Shown here: positions 15,176-22,971 of the stretch, in pieces | How the letters are laid out: each line of letters begins with the position of its first letter | Position numbering within the stretch: the first letter of the stretch is position 1 | Source: Bacteroidota bacterium | GTDB taxonomy: Bacteria; Bacteroidota; Bacteroidia; Bacteroidales; Dysgonomonadaceae | NCBI GenBank assembly: GCA_023418255.1 | Contig: JAEZZZ010000114.1 | Span: 1-27,824, forward strand | Direction: 5' to 3' | DNA: 27,824 nucleotides | Position numbers and translations under genes: made by a program | Notes under the pieces: generated by a model | What the model saw: the letters and a program-made list of their open reading frames with translations, nothing else | What the model was told of the DNA's origin: nothing | The model's database searches: none

Positions 15176-15520
15176 ATGCCCAGATCAGTAAATCATGTTG
15201 CTTCACGCAACCGAAGAAAGAAAATTTTAAAACGAACCAGAGGTTACATTGGCGCGCGCAAAAATGTGTGGACAGTGGCAAAAAATTCATGGGAAAAAGG
15301 ACAAACATATGCCTATCGCGACAGAAAAACCAAAAAACGAAACTTCCGCGCATTATGGATTCAACGTATCAATGCGGCTGCACGCCAAAATGGGATGTCC
15401 TATTCTCAATTGATGGGCGCCCTGCACAAAAACGAAATCGAAATAAACCGCAAAGTCCTTGCCGACTTGGCAATGAACCATCCGGAAGCATTCAAAGCAA
15501 TTGTGGATAAAGTGAAATAA
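15176..15520 (+). CDS. rplT: Ribosomal protein bL20
   Basis: A 114-residue protein starting MPRSVNHVASRNRRKKILKR and containing GYIGARKNVWTVAKNSWEKG, YAYRDRKTKKRNFRALWIQR and MNHPEAFKAIVDKVK, the standard bL20 pattern at normal length. It binds 23S rRNA early in large-subunit assembly and in well-studied species is also the autoregulator of its operon. It is the second gene of the rpmI-rplT unit and is followed 21 bp later by an intrinsic terminator. Confidence 0.97.
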   Translation: MPRSVNHVASRNRRKKILKRTRGYIGARKNVWTVAKNSWEKGQTYAYRDRKTKKRNFRALWIQRINAAARQNGMSYSQLMGALHKNEIEINRKVLADLAMNHPEAFKAIVDKVK

Positions 15521-15541
15521 TAAAATAAATTGAATAATTAA

Positions 15542-15574
15542 AAAAGCGGGAAATCCATCGGGTTTTTCGCTTTT
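15542..15574 (+). terminator. Intrinsic terminator of rpmI-rplT
   Basis: A 15-bp stem (AAAAGCGGGAAATCC with GGGTTTTTCGCTTTT, including three G-T wobble pairs) with a 3-nt loop ends in TTTT, just downstream of the rplT stop. Confidence 0.75.
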
Positions 15575-15967
15575 ATCTTATTCTTCCCTGTAAAAGAGCG
15601 GATTAATTCTCATTCTAACATATTGCTGTACAGTAAAACTTTTTTTGAGCGACAGTGTGAATGCCATACAAATACAAAGTTGGGTAGTATTGATTGCCAA
15701 TATTCGCAAGCATAGGGGCGTGGAAAACAAGCCATACTAGACACTTGATTTCGTTTTTGATAAAGACAGACAGCGAAAAAGGACAAAGAACGTTGCACAA
15801 ACCTTTCGTTTATCCGAAAAATAGCTTTCAATCTTTTGAAGCAGGATAAGTCAAAGGATTCAAGGGTGACCAAAAGACTGAAAGCACCGTGGGATGACTG
15901 CTTTTAATAAGTTTGTTGAAAAATTAAATGAGCCAGCCCTGCCATTAAAAGACGCTTTCACTTATTA
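15575..15967. other. Intergenic stretch without a supported gene
   Basis: About 390 bp between the rplT terminator and the end of the GNAT gene. It holds an 87-codon minus frame (15610-15873) and a 43-codon plus frame starting ATG at about 15894 that runs antisense into the GNAT gene; neither has a family match I recognise or a promoter-like sequence. Possibly decayed coding DNA. Confidence 0.5.
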
Positions 15968-16843
15968 TCACTCCATCATAAAATGCATTTGTGGACGCTT
16001 TTCGGGGAAAAAAGTATCCATTGCCGGCTTTTGTTCAGATGTATGATAGCCAAGCAACAGTTGCGTAAGTCCGTAAATATCAAGATCAAAAAGAGGCTTT
16101 ACGCAAGCTTCATTCTTATCGACATGGCTGTTTTGTATGGTAAACAGCGCATTGTTTCCTGCTAAAATAGGGTCTTGAATGTTCACAGAAAAGGATTTTT
16201 TCGGGTACTTTTTGGCAAAAAGAGAAAGTAATATTTCCGGACACACCACTCGTGCCATGCCTATAAGACTTTTTTTCGCGGGAAAATCAAAACATTCGGC
16301 TTCCTCAACAATGGCGCGAAAATCGTCGATCGACTTTTGCACCACCATCTCTTTGCTGCGAAACCATCCATCAAACTCTTGATATGCCGTGGAAATATCT
16401 CCCGAATGGCTCTCTAACAATACTTTAAGAGAGGGCAGTTCTTCCGTTCCCGCATCAAATGTTTGAGCAAATCCAAACTTTTGATAAAACGACAACAACC
16501 ACTCCTCTTGTGGCACCAAGACAGCCAAAGAAATCTTACGCTCACATATCACCTCCATGCATCGTATCAGCAGCTCGCGCATATATCCCTTTTTGCGCGC
16601 TTCGGGGAGCGTGCAAACCCCGGAAAGATAGGCAATGGGAATCTCCTCATCGCAAAATGTAAACTGATAAGAAAGCATTTGCAGTGACGCGACCGCTTTT
16701 TCTCCCTCAAAATAGACAAGCGTGTTCTCGTTTCGATATTTTTCGCGAAAATAAATATCCATGTAAGAATCAGCGTCTTGAAACACTGTTTTCCACATTT
16801 GTTTCACCTCTTTTTCGGAAACTGTATCGGCAAAGCGTATCAT
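15968..16843 (-). CDS. GNAT-fold acetyltransferase family protein
   Basis: A 291-residue protein. The N-terminal half carries a GNAT core: a beta strand YLSGVCTLPEARKKGYMREL (71-90), which contains the R-x-x-G-type pyrophosphate-binding loop (RKKGYM) for an acyl-CoA, and the later AVLVPQEEWLLSFYQKFGF block (about 107-125), a typical motif B. The C-terminal half is unlike common GNATs and may be a second, degenerate domain, as in Eis-like proteins. Substrate unknown. It is the last gene of a minus-strand cluster: the DUF2156 gene ends 14 bp upstream and trpS stands before that, so the three are probably cotranscribed. Confidence 0.8.
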   Translation of the reverse strand: MIRFADTVSEKEVKQMWKTVFQDADSYMDIYFREKYRNENTLVYFEGEKAVASLQMLSYQFTFCDEEIPIAYLSGVCTLPEARKKGYMRELLIRCMEVICERKISLAVLVPQEEWLLSFYQKFGFAQTFDAGTEELPSLKVLLESHSGDISTAYQEFDGWFRSKEMVVQKSIDDFRAIVEEAECFDFPAKKSLIGMARVVCPEILLSLFAKKYPKKSFSVNIQDPILAGNNALFTIQNSHVDKNEACVKPLFDLDIYGLTQLLLGYHTSEQKPAMDTFFPEKRPQMHFMME

Positions 16844-16857
16844 TTGAAAGATAAAAG

Positions 16858-17757
16858 TTACCGGGTATATTTTAACGAATCTTTCACCAACAAGATATCA
16901 GGATGATATGACATTTTTGCTTTTCGCAGTGATGCCAACCCCATATCATCTTCGCGATTGATATAGGTGAATTGCGATGCTTCGTTTTCTACAAACTGCT
17001 GATTGATGATGGCATACGCGCCTTGAACTTCGGAAAACGCCTTTTCAACATGCACAATAAAGGTGTCGTTAGAGAGGCGAGTCCCCATTGAAAATGCCAC
17101 AATTGAGTCGTTCACTACAATGGCACCACCTCGCAAGCCAAGAGCTTGAAAATCATTGATAAATCTTGCAGTTGTGGCAAAATCATACTTTAACGAATTA
17201 TCGCTCGTTTCAAGGTTTATTTTATACCACTCTTCAAGCATTTTTTTGCAGCCGGTAAGCATTTCGGGTTGCTCGTTGAGGGAAATATATTTCCACTCTC
17301 TGTTCTCTTTTTTAAATCGATTGATGTGGTTGCGCTTGCTTTGTAGTTTTTTTCCTTTCAGATGAATCAGCTTTTCGGATGTATAAATATAATCGTAGCA
17401 TTCAGAAGTAGATATTCTTTGGAAGACGCCGGGCAGCACCACATCTATTTTTTGCCACATATTTTCCGTAACTCCGGAAAGCTCAAATTTATCTATACAG
17501 TTGCAATCGCTAAACAGGGTGTCAATAGCGCCTTTCACATCGCCTTTTCCAAAGGGTGCCAAATAGGAACACTCGCCGGCGGCTCGCGTAAACTTTATCA
17601 ACAAAAAATCGTTCCAAACGGCAAATTGTGTATTAAACTTGTGCGACCAGCCATAGAGATTCGAAAAACAACATTCTGACGCGCGATAGGTGTTCCCTTC
17701 TAATAGTTTATCGATAATTGGTTTGTCTTCGAGTGTAATGCTTTTAAATTCAATCAT
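16858..17757 (-). CDS. DUF2156 / phosphatidylglycerol lysyltransferase-type C-terminal domain protein
   Basis: A 299-residue soluble protein that I recognise as DUF2156 (LPG synthase C-terminal type): double GNAT-like fold with KFTRAAGECSYLAPFG (about 55-70), the basic stretch KGKKLQSKRNHINRFKKEN (134-152) that is the best family signature, then the second half with GLRGGAIVVNDSIVAFSMGT and QGAYAIINQQF and the end YINREDDMGLASLRKAKMSY. In MprF the same domain moves an amino acid from aminoacyl-tRNA to phosphatidylglycerol; this protein has no membrane flippase part. Stand-alone members are common in Bacteroidetes and their substrate is unknown to me. It sits 15 bp after trpS and 14 bp before the GNAT gene. 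Confidence 0.85.
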   Translation of the reverse strand: MIEFKSITLEDKPIIDKLLEGNTYRASECCFSNLYGWSHKFNTQFAVWNDFLLIKFTRAAGECSYLAPFGKGDVKGAIDTLFSDCNCIDKFELSGVTENMWQKIDVVLPGVFQRISTSECYDYIYTSEKLIHLKGKKLQSKRNHINRFKKENREWKYISLNEQPEMLTGCKKMLEEWYKINLETSDNSLKYDFATTARFINDFQALGLRGGAIVVNDSIVAFSMGTRLSNDTFIVHVEKAFSEVQGAYAIINQQFVENEASQFTYINREDDMGLASLRKAKMSYHPDILLVKDSLKYTR

Positions 17758-17772
17758 ACAGATATTTCCTTT

Positions 17773-18762
17773 TCAAAACGGCTTAAATCCGACAATCTCA
17801 CGCACGTCCTTTAACGTTTTCCTTGCACTTTCGCGGGCTTTTTCGGCTCCCTCTGTGGTTACTCTGTGCAAGAAATCTTTATCTTTTTCTATTTCAAGAA
17901 TACGTTCACGAATGGGAAGCGTCACCTTGATGATATCCTCGGCAAGCTGCTTTTTGAGATCGCCATAGCGAATTTCGCATTTGTTCCACAGAGTATCAAA
18001 ATGCTGCACCACATCGGTGTCGGAAACAGTTCGCAGGATTGTGAACAGGTTTTCGATGTAGTCCGGTTTTGGGGAATTAAATTCTGTGGGACCGGAATCT
18101 GTAAGTGCTCGTTTCACTTTTTTCTCAATCACTTTAGGTTCGTCCGCGAGATAAATACAATTTCCTTCGGATTTACCCATCTTCCCGCTACCGTCTAATC
18201 CCGGAATTTTCACCAGATTTTGTCCAAAATTGTATGCTACCGGCTCTTTGAAATATTGTATACCGTAGAAATTATTGAATCGACGCGCAAACCGACGCGT
18301 CATCTCCAAATGCTGCTCCTGATCTTTCCCCACAGGCACTTTGTCCGCATTGTGAATAAGAATATCTGCCGCCATGAGCGTGGGATAGGTCAGCAATCCG
18401 GCATTTACATTTTCGGGCTGTTTGCGTGCCTTGTCTTTAAACGAGGTTGTTTTTGCCAATTCACCCATGTAGGCGTGCATATTGAGATAAAGGTAGAGTT
18501 CGCTGATTTCGGGTATGTCGCTCTGAACAAAAATTACCGATTTTTCGGGATCAATTCCTGCCGCCAAATATTCCACAAGGACATTGCGGACGTTATCGTG
18601 CAAAATATTAGGATCGGGATGAGTGGTAAGCGAGTGTATGTCGGCGATGAAGAAGAAACATTTGTTTTCGTCTTGCATCTTTGTGAAGTTGCGCAATGCT
18701 CCAAAGTAGTTTCCTAAATGTAAATTTCCGGTTGAACGGATGCCACTAAGTACGATGTCCAT
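17773..18762 (-). CDS. trpS: Tryptophanyl-tRNA synthetase
   Basis: A 329-residue class Ic synthetase of normal bacterial length that charges tRNA-Trp. Motifs: the HIGH-like STGNLHLGNYFGAL (10-23), DIHSLTTHP (41-49), the family block TYPTLMAADILIHNADKVPVG (125-145) with KDQEQHLEMTR, and the KMSKS loop in the form KMGKS (194-198). It is first gene of a minus-strand cluster with the DUF2156 and GNAT genes. About 120 nt separate the candidate -7 box from the ATG, a rather long leader. Confidence 0.96.
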   Translation of the reverse strand: MDIVLSGIRSTGNLHLGNYFGALRNFTKMQDENKCFFFIADIHSLTTHPDPNILHDNVRNVLVEYLAAGIDPEKSVIFVQSDIPEISELYLYLNMHAYMGELAKTTSFKDKARKQPENVNAGLLTYPTLMAADILIHNADKVPVGKDQEQHLEMTRRFARRFNNFYGIQYFKEPVAYNFGQNLVKIPGLDGSGKMGKSEGNCIYLADEPKVIEKKVKRALTDSGPTEFNSPKPDYIENLFTILRTVSDTDVVQHFDTLWNKCEIRYGDLKKQLAEDIIKVTLPIRERILEIEKDKDFLHRVTTEGAEKARESARKTLKDVREIVGFKPF

Positions 18763-18889
18763 TGTATTGTTTTTTTAATTCTTATTCTTATTTTGGCTTC
18801 TGAAGACGAAACACTATCGCTGCCATTGACAACGATATTCGCCGCATGAGTGAAATCTCCCACACTAAAATTCGCCAATTTTAAAAGCA

Positions 18890-18897
18890 CAAAAATA
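18890..18897 (-). promoter_or_regulatory. -7 box candidate for trpS cluster
   Basis: TATTTTTG on minus matches TAnnTTTG exactly; the -33 region has no TTTG at 19-21 bases. The predicted leader of about 120 nt contains a 19-codon frame with ATG but no tryptophan codons, so a classical Trp leader peptide is not supported. Confidence 0.4.
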
Positions 18898-19015
18898 CAT
18901 GTTTTTATTTGTAAAAACTATAACGTCAACTAAAAATATGGGTTAAGTATGGTTCAGAAGGGTAACAAATAGCGTGTTGCCTCCAAATTTATTTTTGTAT
19001 TATATTGAGTGCTAT

Positions 19016-19033
19016 TTGATTTGCGAAAATCAA
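19016..19033. repeat. Small inverted repeat upstream of rpe promoter
   Basis: TTGATTT-GCGA-AAATCAA, a 7-bp perfect inverted repeat ending 16 bp before the -33 box of the rpe promoter. It could be an operator or chance in AT-rich DNA. Confidence 0.25.
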
Positions 19034-19049
19034 AAACGACATGATTTCT

Positions 19050-19080
19050 TTTGTTTATTTCCCATTTTGCCGTATCTTTG
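19050..19080 (+). promoter_or_regulatory. rpe promoter
   Basis: TTTG, exactly 19 bases, TATCTTTG: a perfect match to both boxes. Transcription would begin about 28 nt before the ATG at 19113, which rules out the longer in-frame start at 19041. Confidence 0.75.
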
Positions 19081-19112
19081 AATACAGAATGTGTTACTTT
19101 AAAGATAAACGT

Positions 19113-19763
19113 ATGCAACCGCTAATTGCTCCCTCTCTGCTATCCGCCAATTTTTTGAATCTTGAAAGAGATATCGAAATGCTCAATCGCAGCGATGCGG
19201 ACTGGATTCATTTGGACATTATGGACGGCGTATTTGTTCCTAATATCTCTTTTGGGTTTCCTGTGATTCATTCTATAAAAGAGATGGCTAAAAAACCGTT
19301 CGACGTGCACTTAATGATTGTTCAGCCTGAAAAATTCATTCCCGAAGTGGCGGCCACAGGTGCATACATGATGAATGTGCATTACGAAGCATGCACGCAT
19401 CTGCACCGTGTGGTGCACGAAATAAAAAAGCACAATATGAAGGCCGGCATCACGCTGAATCCACACACGCCGGTGCACCTGCTGGAAGATATTGTGCAAG
19501 ACGTGGATATGGTGCTGCTAATGTCGGTCAATCCCGGATTTGGCGGGCAAAAGTTTATTTCGCATACGGTGGAAAAGGTGCAAAAGCTAAAAGAGCTTAT
19601 TTTGCGTAGAAACGCATCTGCGCTTATCGAGGTAGATGGCGGCGTAAACTTGCAGACCGGCAAACAGCTTATCGATGCCGGAGCCGATGTGTTGGTAGCG
19701 GGTAGCTTTGTTTTTTCGTCGGATAACCCGATGGAAACCATTTGGAAATTGAAACAGTTGTAG
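19113..19763 (+). CDS. rpe: Ribulose-phosphate 3-epimerase
   Basis: A 216-residue TIM-barrel enzyme of usual length that interconverts ribulose 5-phosphate and xylulose 5-phosphate in the pentose phosphate pathway. Motifs: APSLLSANF (6-14), WIHLDIMDGVFVPN with metal ligands His33 and Asp35 (31-44), VHLMI with His66, MSVNPGFGGQKF (137-148) and EVDGGVN with Asp175 and phosphate-binding glycines (173-179), then GSFVF. All metal and catalytic positions are present. The start is fixed by the promoter at 19050-19080. comEC begins 60 bp downstream on the same strand, with no good promoter between. Confidence 0.97.
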   Translation: MQPLIAPSLLSANFLNLERDIEMLNRSDADWIHLDIMDGVFVPNISFGFPVIHSIKEMAKKPFDVHLMIVQPEKFIPEVAATGAYMMNVHYEACTHLHRVVHEIKKHNMKAGITLNPHTPVHLLEDIVQDVDMVLLMSVNPGFGGQKFISHTVEKVQKLKELILRRNASALIEVDGGVNLQTGKQLIDAGADVLVAGSFVFSSDNPMETIWKLKQL

Positions 19764-19823
19764 TTAATCTGTTTTCACCATTCCATACTTCATTTAAATG
19801 CATTCTGATGATGCACTCGAGCC

Positions 19824-21773
19824 ATGAACCTTTTTATTGAGAAAACGCCTTTTTCGCGTTTATTATTCCCGGTGATTGTTGGCATTTTGCTGGGGAATCT
19901 CTTGTCAATTCCTGTTTCGATATCTATCGGATTATTGGGAATATTTTTAATAATTTTCTCTTCCTTCATTGCCAAAAAGCATCGTTATGCACTGCGCTGG
20001 GTTTTTGGCGTTAGCGTATTTCTGTTTTTCGTGTCCGTCTCCTCTATACGTTATCACGATGAGGTCAAAAAACGAACATTCTCTTTTCCTGACAGCACCA
20101 TCGTGTGCAAAGGCATTGTTTTGGATATTCCAAAACGAAAAGAGCGCTCCGTTGCCTGCCATGTGCAACTGTCTTATCCACAGAATAAAAAAGTAGTGCT
20201 CTATCTCTCACCTGACAACAAAGCCGAAAACATTTTGCCCGGCGAAGAGATTCTGCTTACAGCACGCCTGCGCCCATTTCAGAATAGAGGAAATCCTGAT
20301 GATTTTGACTACGCTCGTTTTATGCACATAAAAGGATTTTCGGCTACAGCATTTGTGCCTGCTAAGCACTGGAAAAGAACAGGAAAAATATCCAATACGC
20401 CTTACGTTTACTCGCAGCGTATGAGGAAAAAAGCATTGGATTTTTATCGCACATTGGAGTTAAGTCACGATACGTTCTCTTTTCTTGCTGCCATTACATT
20501 GGGCTTCAGAACGGAATTATCCGAAGATATTCAACAATCATTTCGTGCTTCGGGCACAGCACATGTGTTGGCAGTCAGCGGGTTGCATATAGGAATGATA
20601 TTTTTAATTCTCGAACTTCTTTTCTTCTTTCTCAATGCCACGCCGCGTTTATATCAATGGAAATACGGCATCATTTTATTGCTGCTCTGGGTCTTTGTTT
20701 TCATTGCCGGACTGATGCCATCGGCAGTTCGTGCCGCCATTATGTTGAGTATATTTTGTATCGGGCGCATTCAACAAAAAAGCGGCTTCAATTTTAATAC
20801 ATTGATGTTGGCTGCTTTTCTGATGCTTCTGTACCAACCATTCAGACTTTTTGACATCGGATTTCAGATGAGTTTTGGTGCAGTGGCGGCTATATTATAT
20901 TTTCAGCCATTGTTTGGCACTCTCGCTCTCCCGGGAAAATTCTTGCGATATACTAGCGAGCTGTTTATTGTATCGCTATGCGCGCAATTGGGTGTTTTTC
21001 CGATTGTACTTTATCATTTCGGAACGTTTCCGGTCTATTTCTTCATATCCAATTTGCTGCTTGTACCGCTTATGGGAATAATTTTGTATACTTCTGTTCC
21101 TTTTCTTCTCTTTTCGTTGCTGCGCGACATCGGACTCTTTTCCATTCTTTCACAATTGCTTAAACTCCTTGTGCAATGGCTTGTGAATCTTTCCTTTTAT
21201 ATCGTTCAGATGATAGAGGCACTTCCCTATTCTGAAATCAAAAACCAACACATTTCGTTTGTGCAAGCAGTGATGATTTTTATTTTTCTATTTGCTTTTT
21301 CCCGGTTTTGGCAAAAAAAGAAACCCATGCTTTTGATAGTTTCACAAATAGCCATGCTTCTTTTTCTTTGCACATCTCTTCTCAAAACGAACAAAGGACA
21401 AGTGCCAAGCATCGTTATTTTTAATACACCAAACAAAAGCGACATCTCTGTTTATGCAAACAACGAACGACACTACATGCCAATTAAAGAAAACGGTTGC
21501 ATTCCACATTCCGACAAACGAATCGTGAGGCTCTCTCAACAACAAAAGTATCCTCAAATGCCACAAAGACCTTTAGCTGTAGACATTCTCATTCTTTCTC
21601 ATGACGCCAATTTTTCGTTGAAAAAGCTACTCGATACCTTCGATACGCGAACTATAATTATTGACACCTCTGTGCCACGTTTCGCGGCGCAAAAATTGGT
21701 AAAAGAGGGAGAAAAAATGAACATTGAAGTGCATGATATTGCACAAATGGGTGCCTATTCGATAAATTTTTAG
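19824..21773 (+). CDS. comEC: ComEC/Rec2-type DNA uptake channel protein
   Basis: A 649-residue inner-membrane protein. Order of parts: two or three N-terminal membrane segments (about 9-85), a soluble beta domain (about 90-185, with RPFQNRGNPDDFDYARF, the DUF4131-type region), then the Competence domain with GTAHVLAVSGLHIG near 243-256, AGLMPSAVRAAIML, FQMSFGAVAAILYF and many membrane helices to about 530. The last 120 residues are soluble and degenerate. I see no metallo-beta-lactamase HxHxDH motif, so the nuclease-like domain found in long ComEC proteins is absent, as in some Bacteroidetes. It would conduct single-stranded DNA into the cytoplasm. Probably cotranscribed with rpe and followed 52 bp later by the DHH phosphoesterase. 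Confidence 0.92.
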   Translation: MNLFIEKTPFSRLLFPVIVGILLGNLLSIPVSISIGLLGIFLIIFSSFIAKKHRYALRWVFGVSVFLFFVSVSSIRYHDEVKKRTFSFPDSTIVCKGIVLDIPKRKERSVACHVQLSYPQNKKVVLYLSPDNKAENILPGEEILLTARLRPFQNRGNPDDFDYARFMHIKGFSATAFVPAKHWKRTGKISNTPYVYSQRMRKKALDFYRTLELSHDTFSFLAAITLGFRTELSEDIQQSFRASGTAHVLAVSGLHIGMIFLILELLFFFLNATPRLYQWKYGIILLLLWVFVFIAGLMPSAVRAAIMLSIFCIGRIQQKSGFNFNTLMLAAFLMLLYQPFRLFDIGFQMSFGAVAAILYFQPLFGTLALPGKFLRYTSELFIVSLCAQLGVFPIVLYHFGTFPVYFFISNLLLVPLMGIILYTSVPFLLFSLLRDIGLFSILSQLLKLLVQWLVNLSFYIVQMIEALPYSEIKNQHISFVQAVMIFIFLFAFSRFWQKKKPMLLIVSQIAMLLFLCTSLLKTNKGQVPSIVIFNTPNKSDISVYANNERHYMPIKENGCIPHSDKRIVRLSQQQKYPQMPQRPLAVDILILSHDANFSLKKLLDTFDTRTIIIDTSVPRFAAQKLVKEGEKMNIEVHDIAQMGAYSINF

Positions 21774-21781
21774 TAATTTTG
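21774..21781 (+). promoter_or_regulatory. -7 box candidate for nrnA-like gene
   Basis: TAATTTTG directly after the comEC stop matches TAnnTTTG; no TTTG lies 19-21 bases upstream. Readthrough from rpe/comEC is equally possible. Confidence 0.28.
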
Positions 21782-21825
21782 TTGATTCCCTGATTTATAA
21801 CAAATAGTAAATAACCAACCATTCA

Positions 21826-22869
21826 ATGCAATATACAACAACACTTTCTTCCGTTATTGACCAAAATAAGATTGAGCAAGTTTTTAAGCACATAACCCGT
21901 AGCGACAATATTGTTATCACCACCCACTTATCACCTGATGGCGACGCGTTGGGTTCCAGCTTGGCTCTTTATCATTTTTTGCAACGCAAAGGGAAAAATG
22001 TAAAAATCATTGTTCCCAATTCATTCCCCTATTTTCTGAAATGGATGGAGGGTGCCAATAAAATTTTGGTACATGAGTCCGTTTCTCACGAAGTACAGCT
22101 AGCAATTTCAGAAGCTGATTTAATCTTTTCGTTGGATTACAACACGCTGAAACGCATCGGACAAGTGGCACCTTTGGTGGAAAAAGCAAAGGCAAAAAAG
22201 ATTTTAATCGACCACCACCTCTTTCCCGACACATCGTTTGATGTTATTGTATCATACCCGCCCATTTCCTCGACATGTGAACTGATTTTCAGGTTCTTTT
22301 GGCAAAAAGGATTGTATGGTGAAATGTCGCGAACCGAAGCGGAATGTATCTATTGCGGCATGATGACCGACACGGTTACATTTACGTGTAACGCCAGCAA
22401 TCCCGAGATTTACGAAATCATCAGCCTGCTGCTTCGCAAAGGAGTTGATAAAGATACCATTTATTCAAATGTCAATAACAACTTCACCGAAGACCGATTC
22501 CGGCTGCTTGGCTTTACGCTATCTCAAAGGATGAAGATTTATCCCGAGCTTCACAGCGCGCTCATCTATCTTTCGATTGACGATCAATCGCAATTCAACT
22601 TAAAAAAGGGCGACACAGAGGGCTTTGTGAATTATCCTCTGAACATTAAAGACATCATCTTTTCCACCTTCATACGCGAAGACAAAGAGTTGATTAAATT
22701 ATCGTTCCGTTCACAAAAGACCTTTCCGAGCAACGAGTTTGCCGCCGAGTTCTTCAATGGAGGAGGGCATCTAAATGCATCGGGAGGAGAATTTTATGGC
22801 AAACTCGAAGATGCTATAGAGCATTTCGAAAACGGCTTAAAAAAATACTCTTCGCTCTTGAAAGAATAG
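21826..22869 (+). CDS. nrnA: DHH-family phosphoesterase, NrnA type (oligoribonuclease / pAp phosphatase)
   Basis: A 347-residue protein. The DHH domain is shown by VITTHLSPDGDALGSSL (30-46; Asp38 and Asp40 bind metal), SLDYNTLKRIG (102-112), LIDHH (127-131, the eponymous DHH) and CGMMTDTVTF. The DHHA1 domain follows, ending with the substrate-binding EFFNGGGHLNASGG (308-321). The set and length match NrnA, a manganese-dependent enzyme that degrades 2-5 nt RNA and, in several species, dephosphorylates 3'-phosphoadenosine 5'-phosphate. Some relatives cleave pApA or cyclic dinucleotide products, so the natural substrate is inferred. It follows comEC on the same strand. Confidence 0.92.
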   Translation: MQYTTTLSSVIDQNKIEQVFKHITRSDNIVITTHLSPDGDALGSSLALYHFLQRKGKNVKIIVPNSFPYFLKWMEGANKILVHESVSHEVQLAISEADLIFSLDYNTLKRIGQVAPLVEKAKAKKILIDHHLFPDTSFDVIVSYPPISSTCELIFRFFWQKGLYGEMSRTEAECIYCGMMTDTVTFTCNASNPEIYEIISLLLRKGVDKDTIYSNVNNNFTEDRFRLLGFTLSQRMKIYPELHSALIYLSIDDQSQFNLKKGDTEGFVNYPLNIKDIIFSTFIREDKELIKLSFRSQKTFPSNEFAAEFFNGGGHLNASGGEFYGKLEDAIEHFENGLKKYSSLLKE

Positions 22870-22936
22870 TTTATTATAGGGATATTTATAGCATAAAAAC
22901 AAAACACTTCAATTACTTGTTTCTTAGCTAAAACAC

Positions 22937-22966
22937 CTTGCCATATTGAAAAATATTGTATTTTTG
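22937..22966 (+). promoter_or_regulatory. Promoter candidate for GMC oxidoreductase
   Basis: CTTG, 18 bases, TATTTTTG: an exact -7 box with a near -33 box. The last G lies only 6 nt before the ATG at 22972, so a transcript from here would be leaderless or nearly so. Confidence 0.45.
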
Positions 22967-22971
22967 CCTTT

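Noticed and set aside
15139..15510. 123-codon frame overlapping rplT
   Set aside because: Out-of-frame shadow of rplT, whose bL20 sequence is unmistakable.
19041..19112. N-terminal extension of Rpe
   Set aside because: The extension contains the promoter boxes; MQPLIAPSLLSANF is the usual start of the family.
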